A stretch of DNA of 64,000 nt from Terana coerulea (lineage: Eukaryota; Basidiomycota; Agaricomycetes; Polyporales; Phanerochaetaceae), in the NCBI GenBank assembly GCA_024811115.1, contig JAKOGH010001220.1, positions 1-64,000 on the forward strand, read 5' to 3'. Positions 23,211 through 34,383 of this stretch are shown here, piece after piece. The position numbers and the translations under genes are program-made. Every line of letters begins with the position of its first letter. Position 1 is the stretch's first letter. Under the pieces are notes generated by a model that had not been told where the DNA came from, did not search any database, and was given only the letters and a program-made list of their open reading frames with translations.

Positions 23211-23568
23211 TTGCTGGTGGGGGATGCGTGGTGCCTATTCATGAAAGCACCATCCATAAGCCGTGTATGCACGGCCATGGACAGCCTCTGGGTAGCAGTG
23301 GTGGATGCGGCGAGAGGGCCACGTACTCGTTTGCAGAAGCCCCTCCCCAACGGCCTTGCTCGATAATTCACGCGTCCCACTCTTGTGTGGTGTCGCTTGG
23401 GTCCTGGTGTCGCGGTAGGTGGTCGCAACGCAGCTAATGTGTCGGTTAGGAATGAGGGACCGAGGGAATGAAAGATGATGCCAACCAAACGTGAAGGCTT
23501 CCAAAGACGTTAAGGCGCTTCAATATACCCAGTAAGTTATGACCATTCTGTACGATAATATATGCAAG

Positions 23569-23642
23569 CTGCTATGGCGCAGTTGTTAATTTACTGGGCG
23601 TGTTTACCCAGGTGGTTCTGGGTTCAAGTCCTTCTGGGTGCA
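23569..23642 (+). ncRNA. tRNA-like pol III unit or SINE head (degenerate)
   Basis: An A-box-like tggcgcagttgt (23575-23586) and a B-box ggttcaagtcc (23621-23631) are separated by 34 bp. A perfect anticodon-like stem, ctggg/cccag, lies between them. The D stem, T stem and acceptor stem pair poorly and the anticodon loop would be 8 nt. It is therefore not a functional tRNA but a tRNA pseudogene or the head of a SINE. A T8 run follows at 23662. Confidence 0.45.
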
Positions 23643-23661
23643 TTGTGGTTATTTCTGGTCA

Positions 23662-23669
23662 TTTTTTTT
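23662..23669 (+). terminator. Possible pol III terminator (T8)
   Basis: Eight consecutive T residues 20 bp after the tRNA-like unit, as expected for RNA polymerase III termination. It could be chance in AT-rich sequence. Confidence 0.35.
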
Positions 23670-26600
23670 GAGCCTCGGCCCATTAACAAAAGCATACAGT
23701 GTGAATTGCTTTGGTCGTCTGTAAAGCAGTCACTCTTTTAGAGCTATTGTGATATTTAAAATTGATTGCAACTTGTTGTTCAACTGTGACAAATGGCAAT
23801 TATATAAGAATATAGACATTCTAGGCAAAAGCAGCTCTTTTTAGCAATTGTACAGAGCTTATATATTAGGTTATAAAGGTAATATTAAAGAGCTTCAGAC
23901 TTGTCATTAACAATATCCTTAAAGCTTTGTGCACTTTGAAAACCAGTCTAATAAGGAATCCATTATGCATTTATGTGCCAACTAGGCTGAAATAGAGAAT
24001 AGTAGCTACATTAACACTAAAAGTGTAATAGTATAAGTATATAGGTTAGCTGATTGGCAGAAAAAGGAGGACATAGAACTAAATTAGCTTTAAGCAATAC
24101 AATAATAAGAGTCCAAGTAATAAATAAAAGCAATAGCAAAATAAGTGTCATAAGCTCTAAGTAATGTCATAAATATGATACAAATAACAAGCAAATAAGT
24201 AAAAAGCTAATAATAAGCTACTGATAAAATATGTAATAGTGAGAAATTAGATAAAAAGAAATATAGTAAATGAGCTAATGAAAGAATGCAATAAGGCATT
24301 GGTAAGAGATAAAAAGTCAATTAGGTAGTAAAAAGCCATTAATAATCAGCAGATTAGAATGTTAAAAGGCAATGGACTGTTTAGCAAGCTAATAGATGTA
24401 GATTAGCTAAATAAACTATATTTTAAGCATACATTTTCACAAAAAGCGAAAAAGAGCATAATAAACAACTTAGTGTTAAATAAGAAGCATAAAGCATAGA
24501 TTAGAAAGAGGGGTTTTCCAGATGAACTTCAATGTGCATTTCCTGTTTTCGATGTTTTGAAAGAGAAGACGTATGAATACAAGCCACTCCCAGCCTTTGG
24601 AGTGTGTACAAGTGCACCATGCGCATATAGTACTGTATAAAGATTGATTTTGACCACTTGTGGCCCACATGGAGATCTGTACAAAAGCACTATTTATTAC
24701 CTCAATAATACAATAATATTCTGACAGGTTCTGAGGTACAGTTGCAGATAAGCAAACATAACAAACCTTGTTGAGCACCAATCCGAATTATTTAGGCCAA
24801 ACTGAGTGCAGAATCAGACTTGGAAAGACGGATGGAGTCAATTGGCACCTTTTGAAGCTTTTCCTACGAAAAAATAGGTAGTGGCCAAATTTTGACCCAT
24901 TTCTGTACTTCCTATGGTGCTGGGAGGCTGGGAGGGTGCTCCATTAGGTCAGAATTTAGTTAATACATACACTCCAGTTGTGCATCAATGTGACAGAAGG
25001 CAGCATCACAAAGGTCTTGGGCATTTCTAATGCTTTCTGACAATGTAAAGTGGGCGCTTTGGGAAAAATTACCCTATCTGGTAGCTCTAACAGCTCGATA
25101 TAATTTTTTGTCCTTGATGGCATCATACCCAGATTCACGAGAGGATTATTTTCCGCATTTTCCTGTGATTTGATTAATGATTTCTGGGTATTAGCGAAAT
25201 TTTGGGTACTTTTTCTCAGAAGTCTGAATTAAGAGATTCTGCTCATACCATTCTGCTCCCATAGCCTCAAAGAGCCTGTTTCTGAGGTCAAACTAACTTT
25301 CTGGGAAATGTCAACATCTGGGAAATTCGCTCTCTCAGTGGCGTCAAATTGGCTGTGTTTGCCTGTCTATAACTGTACCTTAATATGCTTGTAGCAAAAT
25401 TTTAGAGGCAACAGTGGTGTAATGACAAAGATAGAGGGTAGAAAAAGTCGGATAGGCAGTCACCTGACCCTTAAATTGCTTTATAAGGAAAGTGCTTTTG
25501 CAGGTATATTAAATTTATGCTGGCTGACCAATGTACTTGAAGGGCTTCAAATACTCTGGAGATTGTACCAACTAGTATTAAAAGTCCTTTACATGACTGA
25601 ACGCACAACTAATGCAAAGAGAAACATTAGTGCATATCCATTTATGCCAGAAATGCATCTAAAACGCAGTGTTAGCTTGATGTACCCTCTGAAACATATG
25701 ATACAACTGTCAGAATATCCTGAATATATTTTCAGACATAGTATAGTATATACTTTAGGTCTTCTATAAGTATGAATCCCAGGCAGCCAGTATTTGTTAT
25801 GATTCAAGGCGAGCAATGTGGCCTATACTTGGCTGGGAACTTAGAACACCAGAATTTTGTGAGTACAGTTCGACTCAGGGTGGTAGGTGTGGAGGGTGTG
25901 AGGTGGGGTTGTGTGCAGTGGTCCACATCTGCTGATGTGTTTTTGCGTGGGTTTGTGCGCTGTGAGGTCCTGTGCAGCTGGGAGGACACTAGAAACTGAC
26001 TGGAAACACAGTAGTTTCATGTAAATACACACTGAAACTATGCTTTGAGACCATTGGGCATTTATGGCAGTGGTGTAGGTTAAATGGAAAACATTACTCA
26101 CTGTTTTGAGAGTGTAGAATCCATTCGGCAACCTTCCGAGGCTCTCTAGAGCCTCCATAAGCACTTATAGATGATATGAGGTGCAATTAAATGTGGCATT
26201 TTGTGGCCCTTGGAGAACGCCAAGTTCAATTCTGAGTGACAGAGTGCCGAGTTTCACTCACTTCCGACCTATCACAAAACTACAATACTCACCTGCTGGG
26301 ATGACTTGAAAGAGGTGGGGAAAGCAGAGGGACTTGAGTAGAGCTAGTAGAGTAGATATGAATCAACAATGTTGTTGAGTCTGCGGGGTTTAGACCACAG
26401 ACCAGCCTCCTTATATATATGTGTAGAGGGACCCCAGACACTATCTAAGACCTCCAATACCATATGCTGACTGATACAGTCAGGCGATGCCTGACTAAGG
26501 CTCCAGAGCATACTACTGCTCTAACTCCCTTATCGGATCTAACCTAGCTATCATGCTAACATCAATACTATCTAGATATTCTAATTGAGCTACTGTACAC

Positions 26601-26830
26601 TACCAGTCCATGATGTCATACTGACATCATACTGAGGTCATAGTCCAGAACAGTTCCAGACCTGAGTTCTGGATCCTACGTCCATATAAGGCATATCCCT
26701 GATGTCCATGCAACAAGCATATGGCAAACTGATCTAGCATCTTGTAACGCTGTGTGACGACTTGGTGACATATCCCATGACTTGATGTTACATGCTAAGC
26801 GCTGTGGACTAGCGCTGAGGGAAATTTGTG
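23670..26830. other. AT-rich gene desert of the transposon island
   Basis: About 3.2 kb of mostly AT-rich sequence (extreme at 23700-24500, with long TAA/AAT-rich runs). Frames are at most 115 codons and none has a domain. It contrasts with the GC-rich gene regions and fits old, mutated transposon DNA. I could not define ends of a particular element. Confidence 0.55.
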
Positions 26831-26837
26831 ATACAAC

Positions 26838-27275
26838 CAAGAGGCGACCAAAAGTTGAGCGCCGTACACTGACCTCTTAAGCGCACGTAGAGATACCAAC
26901 TTTGTGCTGGATGTAGCTCATTGAGTTCTCATCTGTTTGCCTTCGGAACTCCATAAAAGGACCTATTACCAATGTCTGGCTATTGGAATATGACAAAATT
27001 ATGAGTATACTAGAAAACCCTAACAAGTTATTTGCAAAACTTCTTTTCCAATTTGAACAGGAAATTTTGATGTATGGAGCAGCTGTAAGTATTTTGCTTC
27101 TACAAGCTCAAGCATTATGATTTTTGCAATTCTGTTATACACAGAAGACTATTTGTGCTACTTGCCGACACATTCATGTAATTTTGTGACAAACAGACGC
27201 ATTGTTAAGGAGCTGTAGGCATTTTGATTGCAAAAAGAGTTCAGTGTACGGCGCTTGACTTTTGGTCGCCTCTTG
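26838..27275. mobile_element. 438-bp element with 41-bp terminal inverted repeats
   Basis: The left end CAAGAGGCGACCAAAAGT.. (26838-26878) matches the reverse complement of the right end (27235-27275) over 41 bp with three mismatches. The interior is AT-rich without an open frame. This is a MITE-like non-autonomous DNA transposon. The flanking 8-9 bp do not match, so no target-site duplication is claimed and the superfamily stays open. Confidence 0.75.
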
Positions 27276-28095
27276 CTCCCGACCATGTAACTCTTCTTCT
27301 CCACCTCGCAGTCAGTGCAATACCTATCCAGGGCATCATGTTGTGCCCTATGCACAACCACTGCTCTTCTTTAGGCATACAGCTTGATTCACCCCATCCG
27401 CCATCGCCTTTGCAAGCGACACAACCGTCTGGCTGTGAGTGAGCCATAGCACTCACCCAACGGCAATGGCGACCTGCTAAAGATCAAGCAGACCACTGTT
27501 AATAGCAGAAGGAGATGCGGGGCTATGAGGGGCTCCAAAGATAGCACATGCACATCTCTATATTATGCCGTGTGCTCGCCGCCACTTTCGACATCCACAG
27601 CCATGCTGTGCACAGCTTGTGGGTGGGTTTCCATCATACTAATGGTTTCTTAACTTTTATCAGACTCATTTTCCTCTTTTCGCCACTGGCTCAACATCGT
27701 AAGCCAACTCAGCTACTGCACCACTCGTCAGCCCTTCTTCAGCGCAACCAGCACGCATGCACGTAAAGACAGGCAGGCCAGCGCACTAGCATTACACATT
27801 GCTTGTCGATGCTGCTGACTGCTGGCAGCCACTAGGTATTGCACATGCAAAGACTCCATGAGTGTGCGGCTGTATTCGAGCATAGAATAAGCTCCGTCAG
27901 CTTCATGCAGCTGTTGCTCCCAGGTTGGCGACCGCCAACCTACGGCACTAGGATATCCGCGAGGTGTCAATGTATGTGCAATGTCTGCCAGTTGCTTGTT
28001 GTGCACACACTGCTCTTGCAGCACGGTGCGTCGTTGGTGTAGCAGTAAGTGCAACTCCCCAACTCTGCGCCTATCTCGAACTAGAGGCTGTCATT
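27276..28095. other. Island sequence between two elements, no gene
   Basis: Mixed-composition sequence with frames up to 108 codons on both strands and no recognised domain. Confidence 0.4.
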
Positions 28096-28103
28096 GTCAA
28101 GAC

Positions 28104-29299
28104 TAGTGTTTCAAGGTCCAGTTCTAAGGACCACAAAAGACCGAAGACTGGACTGGACTGGACTGTTTTATAACTGGTTTTGGTTCAGTCCTATAGTAGT
28201 CCAGTTCTGGTTCTAGTTCTGGTCTTTGCCTGTAGCTAAATGCGAAGGGCACGCCCGAGGGACAAGGGCGAAACCTTCCAGAGGACAGGCCGGACGTCAA
28301 GACGGGCGAGGGACGAGAGTGAAGCGGGGGGAATTCCGAGTGAGGGGTGCCAGATACTGGCGTTGATTCAACGAGGGTACAGGACGGGAGGTCGTAGACT
28401 ATAAAGACAACGCCAGTAAGCTAGTGTCAGGTATATGAGACAAATCGATAGGAGAAACGAGAACGCGAGAGGGATGAAAGGAGGACGCGAGTGCCCTGGT
28501 TGGAAATACAGAGCGCCGAGATGAATGGGGAAGGAACGGAGCCGGATAAGGAAATCGTAAGCAACCAGAATGTCCTAAACGCCAGACCGTGCTACGCAGA
28601 CCGCGAGTGTCCGCTGAGTATATACGAGTGCCCATGTATGTATCTAGAGTGCCCGTGAGTGTGCTAAAGTGTCTGTGTGTGTGCTAGAATGGCTGTGTAA
28701 CGGTCGAACCATTACACTAAAAATTTAGGACTGCTAAAGACTGGTCAGGACTAGTCCAGGACTGGTCTTAATACACACCTTGTGTTCATGGTTTTGAGGG
28801 CTTATTTATTAAAAATATAAGATACAAACCCACTTTGGCAAGAAAAAGTCTTTAAACTGTAGTTTTAAAGCAATGGTAACAATTCATTGCTGGCTTTTGA
28901 AGTGAGTTTAGTTATAAGTCATTCCAAACTGCTAAAGCCATGAAAATAAATACACTCAACACTTGTGGTGTGCAGTTATACATTGAGTTTCAAAGCTAGG
29001 AACTGGTATAAAAGCAGAATCTAGCTTAACAATAATACAACACACATAGTTAGCAAGTTATATTCGACTTACAGGGTAAAGACTTGATTGGGACTAGTCC
29101 AGGACCAGTCTGGACTGGTCAAAGACTGCCTTTGGTCTTGGACCAGTCTGGACCAGTCAAAGACTGCAAAGGACTGCAGTCCTACTAAGACTGGTCTTGG
29201 TCCAGTCTTATATCTATAGTCCTGGTCTTTTAGCAGTCCTGGTTCTGGTCCTAGTAAAAAATAGCAAAAGACTGGACTGGGCCGGACTTTAAAACACTA
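28104..29299. mobile_element. Non-autonomous hAT-type element
   Basis: The element starts TAGTGTTTCAAGGTCC and ends GGACTTTAAAACACTA, terminal inverted repeats of about 16 bp with two transition mismatches. It is flanked by a perfect 8-bp target-site duplication gtcaagac (28096-28103 and 29300-29307). An 8-bp duplication is the hallmark of the hAT superfamily. Both ends carry many subterminal copies of ggactggtc/gaccagtcc-like motifs, as expected for transposase binding. No transposase frame exists. A solo LTR (28241-28716) is inserted inside; without it the element would be about 715 bp. Confidence 0.9.
28241..28716 (-). mobile_element. Solo LTR nested in the hAT element
   Basis: A 476-bp insertion that starts TG (tgcgaagggc) and ends CA (accattaca). 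It is flanked by the 5-bp duplication ctaaa (28236-28240 and 28717-28721), the signature of LTR-retrotransposon integration. Read on the minus strand it begins TGTAATGGTTCGACC. That orientation is assumed from the commoner TGTAA start of fungal LTRs. Its base composition is richer in G+C than the host element. No internal retrotransposon domain remains, so it is a solo LTR produced by recombination. Confidence 0.8.
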
Positions 29300-29539
29300 G
29301 TCAAGACAGCACGTCCTGAACGATTCCTCCTTCAAGGACACAGGTCCATAGCCCCCGTGGGGTATACCAGCAGCCTGGTTCACATCACGTGCCAGGTGTA
29401 ATGTAGTTCTTTCTTTTGTTAAGTAGGGCTCTACAGCCTTGTAATAGATTAAATAGATATCTGTGTAGTACAGTCTGCTATCTATATACTGTTCACAAAG
29501 TCACGTCATCAAATATGAGTGCCGCGCACAAGGCTACAC

Positions 29540-29818
29540 GCGCCAGTGATTGCGACTGACGGATACACAGTGAGTGGGGAGCGGCGGGCGGAGCCATATC
29601 AGGAAGGGGCGGCGGGAAAACACCGGCAGAAAGGGCGGGAAGGCAGAGGGCCGGGGCGGGGCACGGGGATAGCCGAGGAGAGCTCGCGGTCACAGTGCCT
29701 GGGCATATTTCTCCAGCTATTTCTCCACGGGCAAGAGAAACGACTAGATCTATCACAGATCAGGCGCGTTGTCGAGCCGGATCCTGCCCACTGATTAGGG
29801 CGTGATGGTGGGCTGCAT
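29540..29818. repeat. Transposon fragment, inverted partner of 21400-21700
   Basis: Reverse-complement match to the fragment at 21400-21700, and the less mutated of the two. It directly abuts the left edge of duplication copy B. The two inverted fragments therefore bracket the island that separates the O-methyltransferase copies. Confidence 0.8.
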
Positions 29819-29827
29819 AGGTGATGT

Positions 29828-32049
29828 GGCAGTCCGGGGAAAGTCTCGGCTACACCGCACTGCCGGTGCCTTGCCATCATTCACCCTGCATGGTGCCGTC
29901 TCGGCCCGCGCTACCCATTATGGGAGGTATTGTGGTTCGTGCAAGTCTTTCCTGGGTTTCGGCTCTTCAACCTTCTAATTTCCGAGTCGCGCATTCATGT
30001 ATAGAGTGTTCCAGTACATTTCTATGGAAGACAGCTTATACGTATACAGCTTGTTAGTAGCCCTTCACTCGTCCTTCCTGCGAATCAAACTGATCCCATC
30101 GTCAACAGGCAACATGACGACCTCAACTCCGGGATAGTCTCTTTAGAAGGATCGTATTCAGTTGAAGCAATCACAGCGTGTCTGTAAAGCTTACCTGACG
30201 GCGGTGTTGAAAGCGTTGACCACTGGTGCGCTCTCGGCGAAGGGGAACACAGGGACCCACGGAGCAGCCTTCCAAGCGACGTTGTCGGCTGCGATGAACC
30301 CACCCTTGCTAAGCAGGTTTCCGTCCATGATCCGGTGGAAATAGTTGAGATAGTTTTCCTTGTCGGCATCGATGAAAATCTAGTGCATCCTCGCAGTTCA
30401 ACACCATGCGAACGAAGGAAGGCATGTGAATGCATACCATATCGAAGGACGCCCCGTCGCTGATGAGCTTGTCGAGAGAAGACAGCGCATCTCCAACCCT
30501 AATGTCAATCTTATCCGAAACGCCTGAGCGCTCAAAGTAGGGTCGGTTCCGGGTCTCCAAGTACGCCTCGAGTTCGAGGGTCACCACTTTCTCGACGCTG
30601 GGCAGCATGGCGAGCGAAACCGTCGTCGTACCTGTGAACATGCCGATCTCGAGCACTTTTCGAACCTAGCATGTATGTCAGCGAAAATTCCAGACTAGAA
30701 GAAACAATCTGGACGAACCTTCGCAAGCTTGGCGAGCTGCTGCAGCACGACAGCTTCGTACCCGCCGGCCGACATCGCAGCCAGCAACCTAAACCTGGTC
30801 TTGCCCTCCTCATGGGTCTTGTCCCAGTCTTCTTCGTTCCCCTCCCGAACCATGGTCTCGACGATGGGCGGCGCCGGCGTGGACATCTGTTCGACGTACT
30901 TGTCGTAGCCGTCAATGACAGCCTTCGCCTCCTTGGCAAGGGCCAACGCGTGGGGTGAGGCGGTGGGCGATGAACCCTGATCGAGCTCGGTGCACAAGCA
31001 GTCGATGATACTATGCAGCCGGTGGTGAGGGGTATGTGACACGGGGTATTTGGGGATCGTCATGGTGTGTTCCAGGGCGTAGGTTGTGAGGCAAAAGGCG
31101 CAATGCTGATATCGTGCCGTTCGATGGACTATAAGTACTATGTTGCTGCGTGTGAATGTAAAGCAGTTAGTGATTGTCTTCAGAGTTAGAGTTGCCGCAC
31201 CGAACGCATACGTACCATCATTCAACATGGGATGGACTGAATGCTGGGAAACTGCCCACCGCACCAAGGAGGGGAAGCAAACTTGTCACGCCCTACTGGA
31301 ACGGTCATATGCATGAGGCTATGAGCATTAGTCTCGATTACCGGTATTACGGTTGGAAACAAATGTCCGAACAGCAATGTGTCCGACAAACCTACATAGG
31401 AGCTCAAAGTTCCACTAATGAGAGCGTAGCAGCATCGACTCCGCAGGAGTCACTGCTATCAGCTTCACCTCAATGTGCGCCTGTCAGCAACGACCCTACA
31501 TTAGTGTTGTCAACGTTTGCGGGCAGCATTGAAAATTTGAACGTGTACTTAATATCCGCGAGCGTGTTAAGTGGGTAGTCAGGTATTCCCAATTACTTAC
31601 ACGAGTAGCCTCCCCTTCTGAAGGCTGTAGAGCGGGTGCCTGTAGTCGGGCATTTGGTGGGTCAGTTCACCGAAGTGACCGAACGGAGACAGCGATGATT
31701 GAATCCGGCAGCTGTGGCGTTGACGGCGTCTGCGAGTTCTTTGCGATCACGAAGGGTTCTCTTTCCTCTCCGCTCTCCGCTCCGATGCTGCAAAGGCTCG
31801 GCAAAGAGGCCGACATTGAAAAAGCGATGTTCGCTCACTCGTCCTTTATGATCTCCGCAAGGCAGGCCCCGCCTTGATGTACGAACACCGTACACGGACT
31901 CATGGGAAGGACCATACCACCTTAATAGGATTCGCTCTGGACCCGCGTTGATTTCAAGTGGATTCTGAGCGAGGTGCGTAAGTTATGGGCATCTGTCAAC
32001 ATGCAAAATGGCTTCTGACACTTCCGATTTCGACCTTCTGCTTTCCAGC
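29828..32049. repeat. Segmental duplication, copy B
   Basis: Direct-orientation copy of 18327-21321 without the 770-bp insertion. It contains an apparently intact O-methyltransferase gene and the conserved upstream tract. The similarity stops at about 32049, where copy A continues into other sequence. Confidence 0.9.
30065..31063 (-). CDS. Cation-dependent O-methyltransferase, copy B
   Basis: SAM-dependent class I O-methyltransferase (caffeoyl-CoA OMT-like), presumably cytosolic and acting on a catechol or phenolic substrate; the substrate is not known. The ATG at 31063 reads in frame into LHSIIDCLCTELDQG and EEDWDKTHEEGKTRFRLL. VLEIGMFTGTTTVSLAML (SAM site) and, after the next intron, IFIDADKENYLNYF and GGFIAADNVAWKAAPW (metal site) follow. 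The last exon ends ISLIRRKDE with TGA at 30065. Four exons use the same splice sites as copy A. Differences from copy A are scattered (SVEK/TVEK, SDKIDIRVG/PDKIDVRIG). With an uninterrupted N-terminus this is the better candidate for the working paralogue. Confidence 0.9.
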
Positions 32050-32535
32050 CACATGGATTGAGTCAGCACCGAACCTGTACCAACAGATCTTGCATCCCGC
32101 GCCCGGTGGCAGCGGCCGCTGGAAATGCAGTCTACAGTATGTCACCGCTGATTTGAACGGAAAGTCATTGACTGGCGTCTCTTACTAATGCATAGTGTAG
32201 GGCGTCCACATACCCCGGCTGAAGACATAGGTATGAAAAAGGCATATAGAGATGAAGTGCTTGCGAGCAAGCAAGCGAAGTGAGTGAAGATACTCCTAGC
32301 CACGCAACTTGAAGTACGAAATCGCGCCGTGGAACTCCCATGGGTGTTCTTATGTTGCTGGATGTATTGGTGGTCCAGATGTTGCCAATACTCAGTACGA
32401 CTTGCGCCGTCCGATATAAATTACCAATATCTACGCGTTTTTGTACCAACTTTACGGGAGAATCTGGGGTTTGGTGTGAGCAGCAGTGGCATGACACGAC
32501 GAATGCAAAGGCGCCTGATTTAGCCATGAGAATTA
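32050..32535. other. No recognisable gene
   Basis: A 120-codon minus-strand frame (32165-32527) has no domain and overlaps plus-strand frames. Nothing else is seen. Confidence 0.4.
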
Positions 32536-32860
32536 AGGTAGGCCTACTTCACTTTCGAGTACTCTCGTCACGGTGTGACCATCACGTGGAATCACCAAGC
32601 GGCGCTGTCACGCGAACCAAGCGCTCAGCTTGATGGCTAGGCAAGGCAGTCTTGAAAAAGATTCAGAAATCTTTAGAGATGGATTATCCTAGAGGTTGTC
32701 CCGTCAGATATTCTTATGTGCAAGTTGCGATAACCTGACGAGAAGACATCTTCCTGTCAGGACCGCCGAACATGACCCATTCGGTTGAGGTTGTTCTTTC
32801 AGTGCTTAGCGTGACGGCGCCTAGCCACGTGACGTACTCGAAAGTGGAGTAGGCCTACCT
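32536..32860. mobile_element. 325-bp TIR element at a TA site
   Basis: The left end AGGTAGGCCTACTTCACTTT continues into CGAGTAC and matches the inverted right end. The match carries one mismatch, then a 3-bp gap, then GTCACG on both sides. The element is flanked by TA on each side (32534-32535 and 32861-32862), as in Tc1/mariner-type insertions. It has no open frame and is a MITE-like element lying about 160 bp upstream of the Myb/SANT gene start, so it may sit in that promoter. Confidence 0.75.
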
Positions 32861-33018
32861 TACTGGGGACTGGTCCATCAGTCCCCGAGGTTCCCGCGGG
32901 AATACCGTGGACGTGATCGCTGGTCTCCCGTGGCGGCTTCCTCCCAAAATCTCACTTTCAGACTCTCACTCCCGCCTTCCCTCTATACGCCTCCGCACTC
33001 GTCAATGTCAGCAATTCA

Positions 33019-34383
33019 ATGGACGAGAAGCGCGTCAAAACGTACATGCCTGTCTACATCTTTTCCGCGCATATTTTAACTAAAAGTTGAGGACAGATTG
33101 GAGGCGCTTTCGACGTTCATCGAGTCGCAAAAGCTCTACTTGCACGAACACAGTCCGACATAGACCGCTTGGGGCACCTGAGAAAGAGCGTCGCTTCCAC
33201 CTCCGTGGATACATGTAGCCTGGATTCTTTCAGTGAACAGGTACGCCCGTGCTGTGTGCCATGCAGCGCGGCCTCTAATCCAAGGCTACTCAGTTAGAAG
33301 TCTTAAAAGTCAGTGACCAGACAGACGACATGATACCCGACATCCATAAGGAACTTGACTGGTCATTATTTGCTTTGTCTGGTACGACCATCTGCACAAG
33401 TCCATGCATCTCACCCTTACTCAACATCCACAGATCCTACCCCTCTCCGCGCACTTGCCACAACGTCGAAAGCGGCATACTTTCGGTCACAACAGCCCTC
33501 CGCAAAGCAAACAACGCCACTTTCTTCACTTCAAGCACTTGTCAGGGACGGTCGTGTGATCACTATAGACCCAGTCCTGTCTTCGCTCCCTCCGCTTTCC
33601 TCAGACGAAGAAGAAGACCCACCAGACCCAGAAGAGATTAGACGACTCCAAGAGCGCGAGAAGATCAGAGAACTCAAGAGGCGTCGTGTACACGCCGACA
33701 TTGGCCTGTACGGCCTTTCTGGGTTGGCCTTGAGGAAACCTGGAGCTGATGCGGTTTTCGTGCGTCGGGATATCGTAGACGAGAGCGGAGAGGTGGATAT
33801 AGGTGCCGAGGATGACACCGAAACCACTCAAGTCGGAAGGAGTACCGGCATCACCACGCCTAGCTCCGCGTTGGACATGGACATGGATGTTGACACGCCT
33901 GCCACTTCCGTAGCTTCACCGCGCTCATCTCACTCCGGCAAGCAGTGGGGAAGACCATCCTTCCTCCTACGAAAAGCAAGCGTCGCACTACAGCCAAGGC
34001 GTCTGGCAGTCGGTCCAAAGCATCCCAAAGCTCATCATCCAAGAACCGCCAGACTCTGCCTGAGGAGGGAAGAGATGGTGAAATATGAAGAGGTACCGAA
34101 AGTCGACAAGAAAGGCAAGCCTAGGCCGGAGACGTACAAGCAAGCCTGGTCCGTCGAAGAACAGCACCTACTGGAACGACTACTGGAAGAGATTCCAGAC
34201 GGCGAGAAGAATAGGTCGGCTACGCACTCGGTCTTGCATACTAAAACATCTCACTCATACATATTTTATAGGTGGGCAAAAATATCGCAAGCCATGAACG
34301 GTAAACGTACAGCCAGACAAGTGGCAAGTCGAGTGCAGAAGTATTACGAGAAGTTAAAGCGTTTCGGGTTGGATGTTGGATAG
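33019..34383 (+). CDS. Myb/SANT-domain protein (ZZZ3-like)
   Basis: Probable nuclear DNA- or chromatin-binding protein with a single C-terminal Myb/SANT repeat (AWSVEEQHLLERLLEEIP, then RWAKISQAMNGKRTARQVAS, then RVQKYYEKL). This resembles the Myb domain of ZZZ3, but no ZZ finger is seen. Exon 1 is 33019-33041. Exon 2 begins LEALSTFIESQK, but the expected continuation ALLARTQSDIDRL is in another frame, implying a missing G near 33131. Exons with DPTPLRAL and an acidic Ser/Asp/Glu block (LPPLSSDEEEDPPDPEE) follow. Near 33950-34070 a basic Ser/Lys/Arg stretch typical of a linker (KSKRRTTAKASGSRSKAS) lies in a different frame from its flanks, implying two compensating indels. The last intron precedes RWAKIS. 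The function is inferred from the domain only. Confidence 0.7.

Noticed and set aside
22537..23244. 235-codon plus-strand open frame
   Set aside because: It lies in a CpG-dense low-complexity block where several frames on both strands are equally open; the product is compositionally biased and domain-free.
23569..23642. Functional tRNA gene
   Set aside because: Promoter boxes fit, but the acceptor, D and T stems do not pair and the anticodon loop is 8 nt.
26420..26790. Second solo LTR (right end reads ..gatgttaca)
   Set aside because: No matching TG start with a 5-bp duplication could be found on the left side.
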